A stretch of 64,000 nt of DNA from Virgibacillus sp. 7505 (GCF_002272135.1 NZ_NPBF01000021.1:1-64000), one strand, 5' to 3'; counted from the first letter of the stretch, positions 37,737 through 47,298 are shown. Numbers and translations are program-made. Notes: generated from the letters alone by a model not told the origin.

Positions 37737-38720
37737 TCAATAAACTTTATCGCCATTAAAGATGCTGTTTTTAACAACAACATAATCAACGTTGCGGATT
37801 GCTTCTAATTTTGTACCGCCAGCATAAGAGATGGAAGACTGAAGGTCTTGTTCCATTTCTGTCAAAGTATCTTGAAGTGACCCTTTGTGCTCAACGAACA
37901 TTTTCTTGCCTTCGACATTACGTTTTTCGCCTTTTTGAAACTCAGATGCAGAACCGAAGTATTCTTTGTACAGCTTGCCATCTTTTTCTACCGTGTCGCC
38001 AGGTGATTCCTCATGACCAGCGAACAAGGAGCCGATCATGACCATGGATGCTCCGAAGCGAACTGATTTGGCGATGTCGCCATGAGTACGGATACCGCCA
38101 TCAGCGATGATTGGCTTGCTTGCTGCTTTCGCGCACCAGCGCAGTGCTGCCAGCTGCCAGCCTCCAGTTCCAAAGCCAGTTTTGATTTTTGTAATACAAA
38201 CCTTACCTGGACCGATGCCTACTTTCGTTGCATCAGCTCCAGCATTCTCAAGCTCCCGGACTGCTTCTGGTGTACCGACGTTTCCAGCAATGACAAAGCT
38301 TTCCGGCAAATGCTTCTTGATGTGCTGAATCATGCGGATAACAGCATTGGAATGACCGTGTGCGATATCAATCGTAATAAATTCAGGTACCAAAGCTTTG
38401 CTTGCAAGTCCTTCAATGAAACCATATTCGTCTTCTTTTACTCCTACACTAATGGATGCGATCAGATTATTTTCCTGCATTTTCTTGATAAAGGCTTCTC
38501 TTGTTTCAGGTTCGAAGCGGTGCATCACATAGAAGTAATTATTTTCAGCCAAATAAGTGGCGATGTTTTCGTCAATGATCGTCTGCATATTTGCCGGTAC
38601 GACTGGCAGACGGAATGTATGGTTTCCAAGTGTAGCAGTCGTATCGCATTCTGAACGGCTGTCTACTACGCATTTTGCGGGAATTAATTGAATATCTTCG
38701 TAATCAAATACATTTTCCAT
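37737..38720 (-). CDS. guaC: GMP reductase GuaC
   Basis: 327-residue enzyme converting GMP to IMP with NADPH, feeding guanine nucleotides back to the purine pool. It has the IMPDH/GMPR barrel with the flap-less GMPR length, the catalytic Cys175 in [11 protein letters not shown], and the [17 protein letters not shown] phosphate site. No CBS domains, unlike IMP dehydrogenase. The ATG start is preceded by AGAGGGG. It is convergent to a small membrane gene and divergent from ypeP-like. Confidence 0.95.
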   Translation of the reverse strand: MENVFDYEDIQLIPAKCVVDSRSECDTTATLGNHTFRLPVVPANMQTIIDENIATYLAENNYFYVMHRFEPETREAFIKKMQENNLIASISVGVKEDEYGFIEGLASKALVPEFITIDIAHGHSNAVIRMIQHIKKHLPESFVIAGNVGTPEAVRELENAGADATKVGIGPGKVCITKIKTGFGTGGWQLAALRWCAKAASKPIIADGGIRTHGDIAKSVRFGASMVMIGSLFAGHEESPGDTVEKDGKLYKEYFGSASEFQKGEKRNVEGKKMFVEHKGSLQDTLTEMEQDLQSSISYAGGTKLEAIRNVDYVVVKNSIFNGDKVY

Positions 38721-38876
38721 GTTTATACCCCTCTAAAGACGAATTATTTTTGGTAATGGCTTTTATTTCGTTCGCCCTTTGGTACTATACAATAATTCAG
38801 AAAACAAAGCAAAGGTTTTATTCAAAAAATAAAAATATAATTAAATGGGGTAGAATAAGAGGGGAGGGATAGTAAA

Positions 38877-39530
38877 GTGAAATTGCGAATGAAGATGATC
38901 TATCGTACACCTAAAGGGACGGAAGCGGAATTCTTATCAGATTATTTGCCGCCAGGTGCTGCGCTTTTACTGATGGAAGATATGCAGCAGAGCGGAAGGG
39001 TACCGCAGTTAGAGCTTCTGGATCAATATGAGACAGAATGGACCATAAAGGAATTGCGCAGCTACATGAAGGAACTGGAAACAGAACCGCATAATGTCCG
39101 CGTGTATGTGGATGGAGGTTTTGATAAGAAAACAGGCAGAGGAGGCCTTGGCTGTGTTATCCATTACGAACAGAATCAAAAGGAATACCGTCTTCGTCGC
39201 AATCAGGAAATGGAGCAGCTTATCTCAAATAATGAAGCGGAATATGCAGCTCTGCATTTTGCGATAGGAGTTTTGTCGGAAATAGGAGTGAAAGATCAGG
39301 AAATCGAGGTAAACACAGATTCCCGAACCGTCGTCAATCAGATGTCGGAAGAGTGGCCTGTTTATGAGAAAGAACTGAAATACTGGGCAGATAAAGTGGA
39401 TGATGTGTTGAAGAGAATTGGGTTGACGGTGCAATATGGCCATGTTGATAGAAATCAAAACAAAGAAGCAGATCAGCTTGCAAGCCAAGCTTTGAAAAGT
39501 ATCCAAATCGACAGCACGATACAAAAATAA
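38877..39530 (+). CDS. RNase H-like protein (YpeP-like)
   Basis: 217-residue protein with an N-terminal region of about 70 residues and a C-terminal RNase H type 1 domain. All four catalytic acidic residues are present: Asp79 (YVDGG), Glu120 (NNEAEY), Asp148 (NTDSR) and Asp199 (NKEADQLA). It could cleave RNA in RNA-DNA hybrids; YpeP in B. subtilis is the nearest in layout. The GTG start has GGGGAGGG. A terminator follows. Confidence 0.85.
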   Translation: MKLRMKMIYRTPKGTEAEFLSDYLPPGAALLLMEDMQQSGRVPQLELLDQYETEWTIKELRSYMKELETEPHNVRVYVDGGFDKKTGRGGLGCVIHYEQNQKEYRLRRNQEMEQLISNNEAEYAALHFAIGVLSEIGVKDQEIEVNTDSRTVVNQMSEEWPVYEKELKYWADKVDDVLKRIGLTVQYGHVDRNQNKEADQLASQALKSIQIDSTIQK

Positions 39531-39562
39531 CCGCCCAAGCTAGGCTTGAGCGGTCATTTTTA
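39531..39562. terminator. Terminator between converging genes
   Basis: CCGCCCAAGC (39531-39540) pairs with GCTTGAGCGG (39544-39553; one wobble) followed by TCATTTTTATTT. The minus-strand gene ends at 39560. Confidence 0.85.
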
Positions 39563-39949
39563 TTTGGAAGTCTGTTGATCAAGAGCTTCAATCAAGCTAG
39601 TCTTGGTAGAACCAGATGCTGCTTCCACTAATGCTTGGAAACGTTCTGTCAGCAATTCCTTGTTTTTATACTCCTGCGGATGGTTCTGATTGTAATAGAA
39701 ACGGAAGATAGCTTCCTCAGAGAAATGCTGTTTTCCGATCTTAATCATGAATCCTACCGGAAGCTTATCATAAGCATATGCTGCTTTTGTCTCGACTAGC
39801 GGCGTTTCCGCTACAGCTGTTTGGTTTTCAGTTGCCAGCTGTTGAATTGCCTGCTTGATGAATTTCTTGCGGGCACGCTTCTTCTTAGAACGCATGTTCA
39901 TCTCAGCAAGAACTTTATCCAGACTTTCGGTTTTCGTAAGTACTGTCAC
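39560..39949 (-). CDS. Hypothetical protein
   Basis: 129-residue protein. The GTG start at 39949 follows AGAGGAG at about nine bases, so ten residues of the longer open frame are dropped. It has a very basic stretch (RSKKKRARKKFIKQA) near residue 24 and no transmembrane helix. It contains KLPVGFMIKIGKQHFSEEAIFRFYYNQ. I do not recognise the family; the basic patch could bind nucleic acid, but this is only a possibility. Confidence 0.65.
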   Translation of the reverse strand: MTVLTKTESLDKVLAEMNMRSKKKRARKKFIKQAIQQLATENQTAVAETPLVETKAAYAYDKLPVGFMIKIGKQHFSEEAIFRFYYNQNHPQEYKNKELLTERFQALVEAASGSTKTSLIEALDQQTSK

Positions 39950-40049
39950 GACTAAAAACTCCTCTATTATTGTCTGCAACCTCTATCATATGATATTTTC
40001 GCAGATTTTAGAAGTCTAGCAGTAGAATTGCTAACTTTCTGACAAGTTA

Positions 40050-40328
40050 TCAATAATAGTATGTGTCGGAATACGTTGGATCTGATTCAAATAGTGCGAT
40101 GCCGAGAATCATGAAAATCATGAAGATAATGAAATAAATTACGATAACTGCGGCCATTACAATAAATGTGGCAATGGCAAAGTTCCTTCTCGGGTTGGCA
40201 CGATCAGCTGCCCAGATGATCAGCATGATGATATTGACTAGAGGGATACCAGTTAGTACCAATGTCCATACCCATTGCATGATTCTCATTTGACCATTGC
40301 TTTGATGATCTCTTTGTTGTGGTTCCAT
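40050..40328 (-). CDS. Small membrane protein, unknown
   Basis: 92-residue protein with a hydrophilic N-terminus, a hydrophobic helix at about 18-38 and a second long one at about 48-80, then an acidic tail ending in DTYYY. The start ATG 40328 follows CAGGAGC. Function unknown; the layout resembles DUF4870-type small membrane proteins. Confidence 0.65.
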   Translation of the reverse strand: MEPQQRDHQSNGQMRIMQWVWTLVLTGIPLVNIIMLIIWAADRANPRRNFAIATFIVMAAVIVIYFIIFMIFMILGIALFESDPTYSDTYYY

Positions 40329-40438
40329 AAAAAATCGCTCCTGACTTAGGTAAAATAATGACAAAAATAACTATAATGGATAGTTTCTGTTAATTCAACC
40401 AGTGTCAGTAAATTTAGAAAAGCTGTCGTTGAGCCATT

Positions 40439-40579
40439 TTAAGGACTTTTTTCCTGATTTGCAGCTTGTTCCAGCCTTTGCTTTGTTTCCAGCATTTCCA
40501 GTCGCGTCATTGGGTCAAAAAGTCCTTCGGCAAGCGTCTTATCAATATATTGGATAGCTTTGTCCAATTGGGAATCCAT
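40439..40579 (-). CDS. Small helical protein, unknown
   Basis: 46-residue hydrophilic protein from ATG 40579 with AAGGAGTG upstream. It is predicted to be two helices (DSQLDKAIQYIDKTLAEG, then DPMTRLEMLETKQRLEQAANQ). The frame is open 27 codons further upstream, but the SD supports the short form. No family recognised. Confidence 0.55.
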   Translation of the reverse strand: MDSQLDKAIQYIDKTLAEGLFDPMTRLEMLETKQRLEQAANQEKSP

Positions 40580-40772
40580 TTTATTTACACTCCTTCTCCA
40601 TAGGTTTTCTCTACTACCGTGTTTTGTTAACACTTCCAGTATAATGGCACATAATCGCATCCTTTATACTAGGTAAATTGCAGCCTGTCCTCCGAAAATA
40701 CTTCTTTCTAGAAGTTGTCCGTCAACTCCTCTTTCGATATGCTTAATTTACTGAAAAAATGAGGTGAGAAAC

Positions 40773-41897
40773 ATGCTATACGACATCATCATTCTCGGAG
40801 CTGGTTCAATGGGAATGAGTGCAGGATATCAGCTGGCAAAGCAAGGACAGAAGGTATTGATGCTGGACAGCTATCATCCTCCGCATACCCACGGAAGCCA
40901 CCACGGGGAAACAAGGATTATCCGTCATGCATATGGCGAAGGGGAGGCTTATGTGCCATTTGCTCTCCGTGCCAGAGAATTGTGGAAGGATCTTGAGAAG
41001 AGGATCAAAAGAAACATTTTGCTTGAAACAGGTGTATTAAACTGCGGGCCTGAATCAAGTCCTTTTATACAGAATGTCTTTAAGAGCGGTGAAAAATATG
41101 ACTTGGATGTGGAAAAGCTTACTTCGGGCGAAATGAAAAAACGTTGGTCAGGTTTGACTATGCCCTCTGATTATATCGGCGCTTATGAAAAGGATGCAGG
41201 TTATCTGTTAACAGATCAAATCTTGAATGGATACGCTGAACTTGCTGCTTCTCATGGAGCCAAACTTGCAGGAGGCCAGCGTGTAGAAAAAGTACATATA
41301 AAAAAGGGCAAAGTCGAAGTTAAGGCTGATAATGAGATATATAGTGGAAAGAAGCTGATCGTAACAGCAGGAGCATGGGGAGGAGAATTGCTGTCACAGC
41401 TTGGAATGCAGCTACCGATTACAGTCACCCGGAAGACATTTGCTTGGCTGCACGCTGATGAATCTTTTCAGGAAGGCAAATTTCCTTGTTTCAGCTTTGA
41501 CACGGATATGGGTACATATTATGGGTTTCCTGATATAAACAGGACTGGATTGAAAATCGGACGTCATGACACCGGGTTGCAGATACACCCAGATCAGAAG
41601 AGTGATCCATTTCATGATGGTGACGCAGAAGAGCTGTTATGCTTCCTGTCTCGATTTATGGGCGGCGGAACATTTCGGCTTCGGGAAGGGAAAACATGCA
41701 TGTACAGCATGACTCCCGACGAAGATTTTATCATTGATCATCATCCGGATCACCCTGAAGTCATGTTCGCACTCGGCTTTTCAGGCCATGGATTCAAATT
41801 CGCCAGTGCAGTAGGTGAAGCTCTCAGTGAAATGGCACTGGAGAAGGAATTGACAGTGGATATGAAGCCTTTTCGTTTAAATAGATTTGAAGGATAG
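40773..41897 (+). CDS. SolA/monomeric sarcosine oxidase family FAD oxidase
   Basis: 374-residue amine oxidase that oxidises N-methyl groups of amino acids such as N-methyltryptophan or sarcosine. The dinucleotide fold is DIIILGAGSMGMSAGYQLA and the covalent-FAD Cys lies in KTCMYSMTPDEDFIID. GFSGHGFKFA near the C-terminus is the conserved flavin-binding end. GAGGTGA favours ATG 40773 over GTG 40764. Product peroxide and formaldehyde would form in the cytoplasm. Confidence 0.9.
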   Translation: MLYDIIILGAGSMGMSAGYQLAKQGQKVLMLDSYHPPHTHGSHHGETRIIRHAYGEGEAYVPFALRARELWKDLEKRIKRNILLETGVLNCGPESSPFIQNVFKSGEKYDLDVEKLTSGEMKKRWSGLTMPSDYIGAYEKDAGYLLTDQILNGYAELAASHGAKLAGGQRVEKVHIKKGKVEVKADNEIYSGKKLIVTAGAWGGELLSQLGMQLPITVTRKTFAWLHADESFQEGKFPCFSFDTDMGTYYGFPDINRTGLKIGRHDTGLQIHPDQKSDPFHDGDAEELLCFLSRFMGGGTFRLREGKTCMYSMTPDEDFIIDHHPDHPEVMFALGFSGHGFKFASAVGEALSEMALEKELTVDMKPFRLNRFEG

Positions 41898-42008
41898 ATG
41901 CAGGTTTTGATGGTTATTGTTAAAGAATGGACATAAAACAAAGCAAGGTGACTTTCTATCATGTTATAATAATGGAATAGACTATTTTTTGTAAGGAGAT
42001 GCTGTATC

Positions 42009-42179
42009 ATGCCACCAAGCGTGCGTTTGATTCTGATCTTGGCGGTGGCCTTGCTTACTGTCGGGCTCTTATTTTATGGAGCTGTCAAAAGTAAGCAGAT
42101 GAGGGTGCCTTTCATGATTTTGGGGATATTATTAGCATTCATCTATATCGTTTCATTTATCGTATTATTTGTTATATAA
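42009..42179 (+). CDS. Small two-helix membrane protein, unknown
   Basis: 56-residue ORF starting ATG 42009, preceded by AAGGAG at a seven-base spacing. Two hydrophobic helices (LILILAVALLTVGLLFYGA and FMILGILLAFIYIVSFIVL) are separated by a basic loop (VKSKQMRV). It ends at a strong terminator and is flanked on both sides by intergenic sequence. No family recognised. Confidence 0.65.
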   Translation: MPPSVRLILILAVALLTVGLLFYGAVKSKQMRVPFMILGILLAFIYIVSFIVLFVI

Positions 42180-42212
42180 AAAGCATGCACAACTATCGTG
42201 CATGCTTTTTAT
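42178..42212 (+). terminator. Terminator after the small membrane gene
   Basis: AAAAAGCATGCAC pairs with GTGCATGCTTTTT (13-bp arms, seven-base loop), followed by a T-run. The bases 42213-42402 contain a candidate promoter with TATAGT/TATACT and no gene. Confidence 0.9.
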
Positions 42213-42402
42213 ATTTTCTACAGGAAAGCTTACCATTCATTTCTAGTAACGGTGAAATTGAAACATTATTGTAATGTTTTGTCACACTTTCGTATAGTAT
42301 ACTGTTTCCGGAGATTACTTTATTTTCTATTCATTACAGATTAATCATACTAGGGCTATAAGAAACAAAAATCAAATAAATAGATTCACAGGGGGAACGG
42401 AT

Positions 42403-43872
42403 TTGAGAAAAAAATGGCTGCATATCGGTTTGGCTGCAGTGATCGGAACTGCTGCACTTGTCTTGCCGGTATCTAGTAATGTTGCTTTTGCCTATGAGGA
42501 TTTGGATGAACAAAGAGAAGAAGTCGAACGGAAGAAATCGGAGAATGAAGAGCAGCAAACAGAGAAGTCAGAGAAGCAGGATGACTTGCAGGCTGCTGCT
42601 GAGAAACTCCGCACTGAGTTAGAGAAAATCGATGGCAAAATCGGTGAAACGAACACCAAACTAGCAGATACAGAATCTGAGATTTCCAGCTTGGAATCTG
42701 ATATTGATACATTGAAGAAGGAAATTGCTGATCTTGAAGTCCGGATCGAAGAGCGTCACGGTTTGCTGAAGGATCGGATGCACTCTTTGCAGAAAAGTGG
42801 GGGTCAGGTAAAATATTTGGATGTCATCATGGAATCCAAGAGTTTTTCGGACTTCCTGAACCGTGTTGATGCTGTAAGCACAATCATGGGAGCCGATCAG
42901 GATTTGATGGAAGCTCAGCAGCAGGACTTAGAAGATGTTGAATCTAAGAAATCAGAGCGTCAAACAAAGCTTGTTCGTGTAGAGAAGCAGGCAGATGTCT
43001 TAGAAGAGACAAAGCAAACCTTGACAGATCAGCAGAAAGAGAAGGACAAGCTTATTGCAGATGTTATGGAAGAATATGATGTAACTTCTGAAGAACTTGT
43101 CAGTCTGAGTGAGGAATCCGCATTGCTGGCTGCCCAGGAAGAAGCTATTGCTGCAGAGGTTGCTTACCGTGATAAGCAGAAAGCAGAGGAAGAAGCACGC
43201 AAGGAAGAAGAGCGTCAGCGTGCAGAGCAAGCAAAGCAGGAAGAAGCTGCTAGAGTAGCAGCAGCTGAAAAGGAAGCAGCTGCCGAAGCGGAAAAAGCTT
43301 CTGCATCTGCTGCAAGCGAATCGGCAGTAAAACAAGAGCCGAAGCAGGAAACAACTGAGCAGAAGCAAACAGCAGATACGAAGTCGGCATCTGCCAACTC
43401 AGCTTCAGCTCCAGCTAAACGGGCGAATACTGCACCTAAACAGGAGCAGCAAACATCCAAGGCTCCTGCGTCCAGTGGTGATTTCATTACACCAGCACCT
43501 GGCAGTATTACTTCCGGTTTCGGACCAAGATGGGGTACATTCCATTACGGAATCGATATTGCGAAGCGTGGATCTAATGTGCCGATTTGGGCAGCAGCTT
43601 CTGGTACGGTGTCACAAGCCTATTATTCTTCCAGCTACGGAAATGTGATTTTTGTGAGTCATTCTATTGATGGAAAAACATATACCACTGTATATGCTCA
43701 TTTAACATCGATGAAAGTAAGTGCAGGTCAGCGTGTCTCCCAAGGACAGCAGATCGGAACAATGGGGAATACAGGTATGTCACAAGGACAGCACCTTCAT
43801 TTTGAATTGCACACAGGTGCATGGAACGGCAGTAAATCAAATGCAGTGAACCCGATTCCATATTTGAACTAA
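42403..43872 (+). CDS. Peptidoglycan DD-metallopeptidase with coiled coil (M23)
   Basis: 489-residue secreted cell wall hydrolase. Signal peptide (about 1-30) precedes a long coiled coil (about 33-265; EQREEVERKKSE type heptads, PcsB/EnvC-like), an Ala/Glu/Lys-rich linker (about 265-345) and a C-terminal M23 domain. Its zinc ligands are in FHYGIDIA (His, Asp) and HLHFELH. It probably cleaves peptide crosslinks, with the coiled coil receiving a signal from FtsEX-like partners. The TTG start follows GGGGGAA. Confidence 0.9.
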   Translation: MRKKWLHIGLAAVIGTAALVLPVSSNVAFAYEDLDEQREEVERKKSENEEQQTEKSEKQDDLQAAAEKLRTELEKIDGKIGETNTKLADTESEISSLESDIDTLKKEIADLEVRIEERHGLLKDRMHSLQKSGGQVKYLDVIMESKSFSDFLNRVDAVSTIMGADQDLMEAQQQDLEDVESKKSERQTKLVRVEKQADVLEETKQTLTDQQKEKDKLIADVMEEYDVTSEELVSLSEESALLAAQEEAIAAEVAYRDKQKAEEEARKEEERQRAEQAKQEEAARVAAAEKEAAAEAEKASASAASESAVKQEPKQETTEQKQTADTKSASANSASAPAKRANTAPKQEQQTSKAPASSGDFITPAPGSITSGFGPRWGTFHYGIDIAKRGSNVPIWAAASGTVSQAYYSSSYGNVIFVSHSIDGKTYTTVYAHLTSMKVSAGQRVSQGQQIGTMGNTGMSQGQHLHFELHTGAWNGSKSNAVNPIPYLN

Positions 43873-43875
43873 GTA

Positions 43876-43912
43876 AAACTCCAACACGCGTAAAGGGTGT
43901 TGGAGTTTTTTT
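43876..43912 (+). terminator. Terminator after the M23 gene
   Basis: AAACTCCAACAC pairs with GTGTTGGAGTTT (nine-base loop) and is followed by a T-run. Confidence 0.9.
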
Positions 43913-43959
43913 GCATTTGGTGTAAAGTGGAAGGAATATATGGAAAAGGAGGGAGCTGA

Positions 43960-44739
43960 ATGCACCAACCAGCCTTAGATAGGCTAGCAGATATTTTAGC
44001 AAATGAAGAGGAAGTTAAAGCCATATTCGTAAAAGGATCTTTTGGCAGAGGAGAACAGGACCCGTACTCTGATATAGATTTATATTGCCTAGTGGAAGAA
44101 AATGACTTAAATCACTTTCTAACAAAAAGATTGACCTTGCTTTCGGCATATAAAAATGTGCTTTATAGCGAAGAGCTATTTATAATTGCGCCGCAGTTAA
44201 TTGTTGTTTACGAGGACTTCCTCCATGTGGATTTGTTCACAGTAACGGAAAAGACGTTTAAACAGAGCGACTATTTTCAAACTCTTTATGATCCGCATCA
44301 CTTGCTGGATCAATTCAAAGAAACACAAAAGCTGACGATGTCAGATGAAGAATATGGCAGCCAGATAATAGATTTGACATGGTTTCTCTTCCAGTATCGA
44401 AAAGCTGCTCATCGAGGGAATGGTGCATGGGCAGCTGCTATGCTTCAGCAAGTTACCGATCCGCTCGCCAGAATGCTTTTGCATCATTATGCACCTGGTC
44501 GTGCACAACTTGGTTTGAAACGAGCGGAGCAGCTGCTGCCTTTTTCTATTTATTCCGAGTTCAAAATAGTCTTGGAAAATGTTACTCCATCAGGGCATCA
44601 AAAAGCAGCAAATGCTATTCTTCATCTGCTCACCCGAGAACAACCTTTTCTGGAAAATCATCTTAGAGAAGCAGAAAAACAAGTAGTCTATCCTTTTTTT
44701 CAAAGGTTGATTGCAGAAGTATCTCTTCTTAATAAGTAA
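43960..44739 (+). CDS. Nucleotidyltransferase domain protein (aminoglycoside adenylyltransferase-like)
   Basis: 259-residue protein. The N-terminal NTP-transferase motif is KGSFGRGEQDPYSDIDLY, with the Gly-Ser pair and two metal Asp residues in DID. A helical C-terminal domain (about 120-255) could bind the acceptor. The layout resembles AadK-type aminoglycoside 6-adenylyltransferases, but that family is longer, so resistance is unproven. AGGAGG precedes the ATG. Confidence 0.8.
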   Translation: MHQPALDRLADILANEEEVKAIFVKGSFGRGEQDPYSDIDLYCLVEENDLNHFLTKRLTLLSAYKNVLYSEELFIIAPQLIVVYEDFLHVDLFTVTEKTFKQSDYFQTLYDPHHLLDQFKETQKLTMSDEEYGSQIIDLTWFLFQYRKAAHRGNGAWAAAMLQQVTDPLARMLLHHYAPGRAQLGLKRAEQLLPFSIYSEFKIVLENVTPSGHQKAANAILHLLTREQPFLENHLREAEKQVVYPFFQRLIAEVSLLNK

Positions 44740-44742
44740 AAG

Positions 44743-44774
44743 AAAAAGCGATATCCTTTAGGATATCGCTTTTA
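44743..44774. terminator. Bidirectional terminator
   Basis: AAAGCGATATCC pairs with GGATATCGCTTT (four-base loop). The plus gene ends before it and the minus-strand gene at 44772 stops inside it. Confidence 0.85.
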
Positions 44775-44945
44775 ATCTATACTAGCTTGAACCGACCACC
44801 GGACATCGCTATTCGTCTGTGAATTAAGCTTCTCCATCAGATCTGTTGCTTCCATTTCATTACGGAACAGCATATCTGAAGATGAACTAGAATGTTTTAG
44901 GTAGGTTTTCGTTCCGTTCGCTTCTCGGACAATTCTGTAGAGCAT
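44772..44945 (-). CDS. Small hypothetical protein
   Basis: 57-residue soluble protein from ATG 44945 with AAGGAAG upstream; GTG 44954 is a weaker alternative. It begins MLYRIVREANGTKTYLKHS and contains a Ser run (HSSSSSD) and an acidic helix. It ends in the shared terminator. No family recognised. The 396 bases from 44946 to 45341 carry no gene that I can support, though they are AT-rich and presumably hold the surE operon promoter. Confidence 0.55.
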   Translation of the reverse strand: MLYRIVREANGTKTYLKHSSSSSDMLFRNEMEATDLMEKLNSQTNSDVRWSVQASID

Positions 44946-45341
44946 CGAACCCACTTCCTTACCTATTTATTATATTTCTATATCCATTGTCTCATAGGAA
45001 ATGACGAATGTATATGAATTAAATCGAATATACCATTAAGATTCTGTGGCAAATTAGTATAATCTGCATTTTCTTAGCGGACTTCTAACGGAGAGTAGGT
45101 CAAAAGTAATTACAAGTTTTCTATGCTCATGAAAAGGATCAATTTATGTATATATTGTAAATTATTTACGTTCAAACAGACAGAGTGATAGATAAATGTC
45201 TGTTCTTATTGAGAATAAGCCTCCAGTAACAATTTTCTTTCTTTTACAACAATTAAACATATCTTCACAATACTTTAAACACTAGCTTCACAATCAGCTT
45301 GTACAGTTAACAATATAGGAACAATTGAAAGGAGTAATGCT

Positions 45342-45461
45342 GTGAAGGCTATGTATTTTTCTTTAATGTTACCCTGGAGCGAACCTCAGGAAAAGATAGT
45401 GCAGGATGCAGCTGAAAGCTGTTTGTCTGGCTTTATGCAAGCAGAGGAGGGCGTCACATGA
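45342..45461 (+). CDS. Small leader ORF translationally coupled to surE
   Basis: 39-residue ORF starting GTG 45342, preceded by AAAGGAG at a seven-base spacing. Its stop overlaps the surE ATG (ATGA). The sequence (MKAMYFSLMLPWSEPQEKI, then VQDAAESCLSGFMQAEEGVT) has no membrane helix and no known family. The SD, spacing and overlap support translation; it may serve mainly to couple translation to surE. Confidence 0.55.
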   Translation: MKAMYFSLMLPWSEPQEKIVQDAAESCLSGFMQAEEGVT

Positions 45462-46246
45462 AAATATTGGTTACCAATGATGACGGTGTCTTCTCTCCTG
45501 GTGTAGAGGCGATGATTGAGACACTGCAGCATTTCGGCGAGGTATATGTCGTTTGCCCAGATCAGGGATTCAGCGCTGTCAGCCGATCTATTACTTCACG
45601 GCAGCCTGTTCGTGTAAAGGAGATGTATCATTTTCCGGGTGTTGCAGGAGCTTGGAGTCTGAACGGTACTTCTGCTGATTGTGTCAAGCTAGGTGTGGAA
45701 GTACTGCTTCCAGAAACACCGGATTTCCTTTTCTCAGGGATCAATCTGGGACCTAGTCTGGGGAGGGATGTGTATTACTCCGGCACGATGGCCGCGGCTG
45801 TGGAGGCTGCCCTATATAACATCCCGTCTGCCTCCGTCAGCTTGAATATTAGCTCTGTTCACCATGTGAACTATTCCAAGGTAAAGACTCTTTTCTATCA
45901 GGTTGCAGAAGTTCTGCTCCAGCACAGATCGAAATCGGTCGGTTTACTGAATGTTAATTTACCGAATGTAGATAAACGGGAGTACAAAGGGATTCAAGTC
46001 ATCCCGATGGACATGAGTGTATCGCGGTATCGCTTCGTTGGCCTGCATGATCCTCATGGTGAAGTATATTATTGGTTGAAGGATCAGCTTCGGGAGCTGG
46101 AGAATTTTCATCCGGCAAGCGATTATCTTTTGTTGAAGGAAGGATACATAACCGTCTCACCGTTTGAATTGCGCACCCACTATAAACGCAAACAAGAACA
46201 AGTAGAACGCTGGTTTAAGTCTATGGAGACAAATACATCAGAGTAA
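45458..46246 (+). CDS. surE: 5'/3'-nucleotidase SurE
   Basis: 262-residue phosphatase of the SurE family. The metal-binding Asp residues are in ILVTNDDGVFSPG at the N-terminus, and the other signatures are LNGTSADCVKLG, SGINLGPSLGRDVYYSGT. It removes phosphate from nucleoside 5'- or 3'-monophosphates and short polyphosphates. It is directly followed, 14 bases on, by a three-part ABC importer, an unusual pairing that suggests phosphate-ester metabolism. Confidence 0.93.
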   Translation: MKILVTNDDGVFSPGVEAMIETLQHFGEVYVVCPDQGFSAVSRSITSRQPVRVKEMYHFPGVAGAWSLNGTSADCVKLGVEVLLPETPDFLFSGINLGPSLGRDVYYSGTMAAAVEAALYNIPSASVSLNISSVHHVNYSKVKTLFYQVAEVLLQHRSKSVGLLNVNLPNVDKREYKGIQVIPMDMSVSRYRFVGLHDPHGEVYYWLKDQLRELENFHPASDYLLLKEGYITVSPFELRTHYKRKQEQVERWFKSMETNTSE

Positions 46247-46260
46247 AGGGAGAGATTGGG

Positions 46261-47280
46261 ATGAAAAGAAAATGGATGGCAGGTATCGTAGGTACTGCAT
46301 TGTTTGCACTTACAGCATGCGGGCAAGAGGAAGCCGGTACCAGTGCAGGTGCTTCGGACGGAGAAATCGCCGGTACGCTCAGCTTCTATACATCCCAGCC
46401 GGATGCGGATGCTCAGAAATTGGTCGAGGGCTTTGAAAAGCGCTACCCGGAGGTGGAAGTGGAAACATACCGTTCTGGTACCGAAGAAGTGATTTCCAAG
46501 CTGAATGCGGAGAAGATGGCAGGAGATGTGCAAGCCGACGTCCTGCTCGTGGCGGACAGTGTGACATTTGAGGATTTGAAGGAGCAGGATATGCTGCAGG
46601 CCTATGAGTCTGGAGAATTGGATAGCGTCCCGGATGAATTCGAAGATGCTGATCATTATTATACAGGAACGAAAATCATGGCAACAGGAATAGTAGCCAA
46701 TACCGAATCGGGTGACGTACCAACTAGCTGGAGTGCATTAGAAGAAGCTGACGCAAAGGCTCAGACAGTCATGCCTAGTCCGCTGTACTCTGGTGCTGCA
46801 GCATACAATCTTGGTGTTTTGACCAGACAGGATGCTTTTGGCTGGGAATTCTATGAAAAGCTCAAAACCCAAGAAACCGCAGTAGTAAAGGGGAACGGTG
46901 ATGTATTGAAATCTGTTGCTTCCGGTGACAAGCAGTATGGTGTGATTGTCGATTATCTTGCTGCCAGGGCCAAAGCGGATGGATCTCCAGTTGAGCTCGT
47001 TTATCCAGAGGAAGGTGTCCCGGTCATCACGGAACCGATCGGTATCACAAAGGATACCGATAACCCTGCAGCTGCAGAAGCTTTTGTTGATTTTGTTTTA
47101 TCTGAAGAAGGACAAAAGCTGGCAGCAGAGCTGGGTTATACCCCGATCCGTGAAGGTATCGATGCTCCGGAAGGGCTGAAGACATATGATGACATGAAAG
47201 TATTACAGGCTGATACTGAAGCATTGTATACATCACGCAATAAAGACAAACAGCAATTTGAGGACCTGTTCGGTAAATAA
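46261..47280 (+). CDS. Substrate-binding lipoprotein, FbpA/AfuA type
   Basis: 339-residue periplasmic-binding-protein-fold lipoprotein. The signal peptide ends in LTAC (Cys20). Mature blocks include FYTSQPDADAQKLVEGFE, MPSPLYSGAAAYNLGVL and FVDFVLSEEGQKLAAELGYTPI. The class holds ferric-iron, 2-aminoethylphosphonate and hexose-phosphate binders. The position of a Tyr-Tyr (DHYYTG, about 133) differs from the usual iron-binding site, so iron is not certain. AAGGGAGAG precedes the ATG. It works with the permease and ATPase that follow. Confidence 0.85.
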   Translation: MKRKWMAGIVGTALFALTACGQEEAGTSAGASDGEIAGTLSFYTSQPDADAQKLVEGFEKRYPEVEVETYRSGTEEVISKLNAEKMAGDVQADVLLVADSVTFEDLKEQDMLQAYESGELDSVPDEFEDADHYYTGTKIMATGIVANTESGDVPTSWSALEEADAKAQTVMPSPLYSGAAAYNLGVLTRQDAFGWEFYEKLKTQETAVVKGNGDVLKSVASGDKQYGVIVDYLAARAKADGSPVELVYPEEGVPVITEPIGITKDTDNPAAAEAFVDFVLSEEGQKLAAELGYTPIREGIDAPEGLKTYDDMKVLQADTEALYTSRNKDKQQFEDLFGK

Positions 47281-47298
47281 GCAAATGGAGGGCAACCC

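Noticed and set aside
42270-42300. WalR-like direct repeat before the M23 peptidase
   Set aside because: TGTAAT and TGTCAC are spaced by four rather than five bases and the second half is imperfect, so WalR control cannot be claimed.
43000-43487. Long minus-strand frames opposite the M23 gene
   Set aside because: They are Cys/Ser/Leu-rich mirror frames of the Glu/Lys/Ala-rich coiled coil, with no ribosome binding site.
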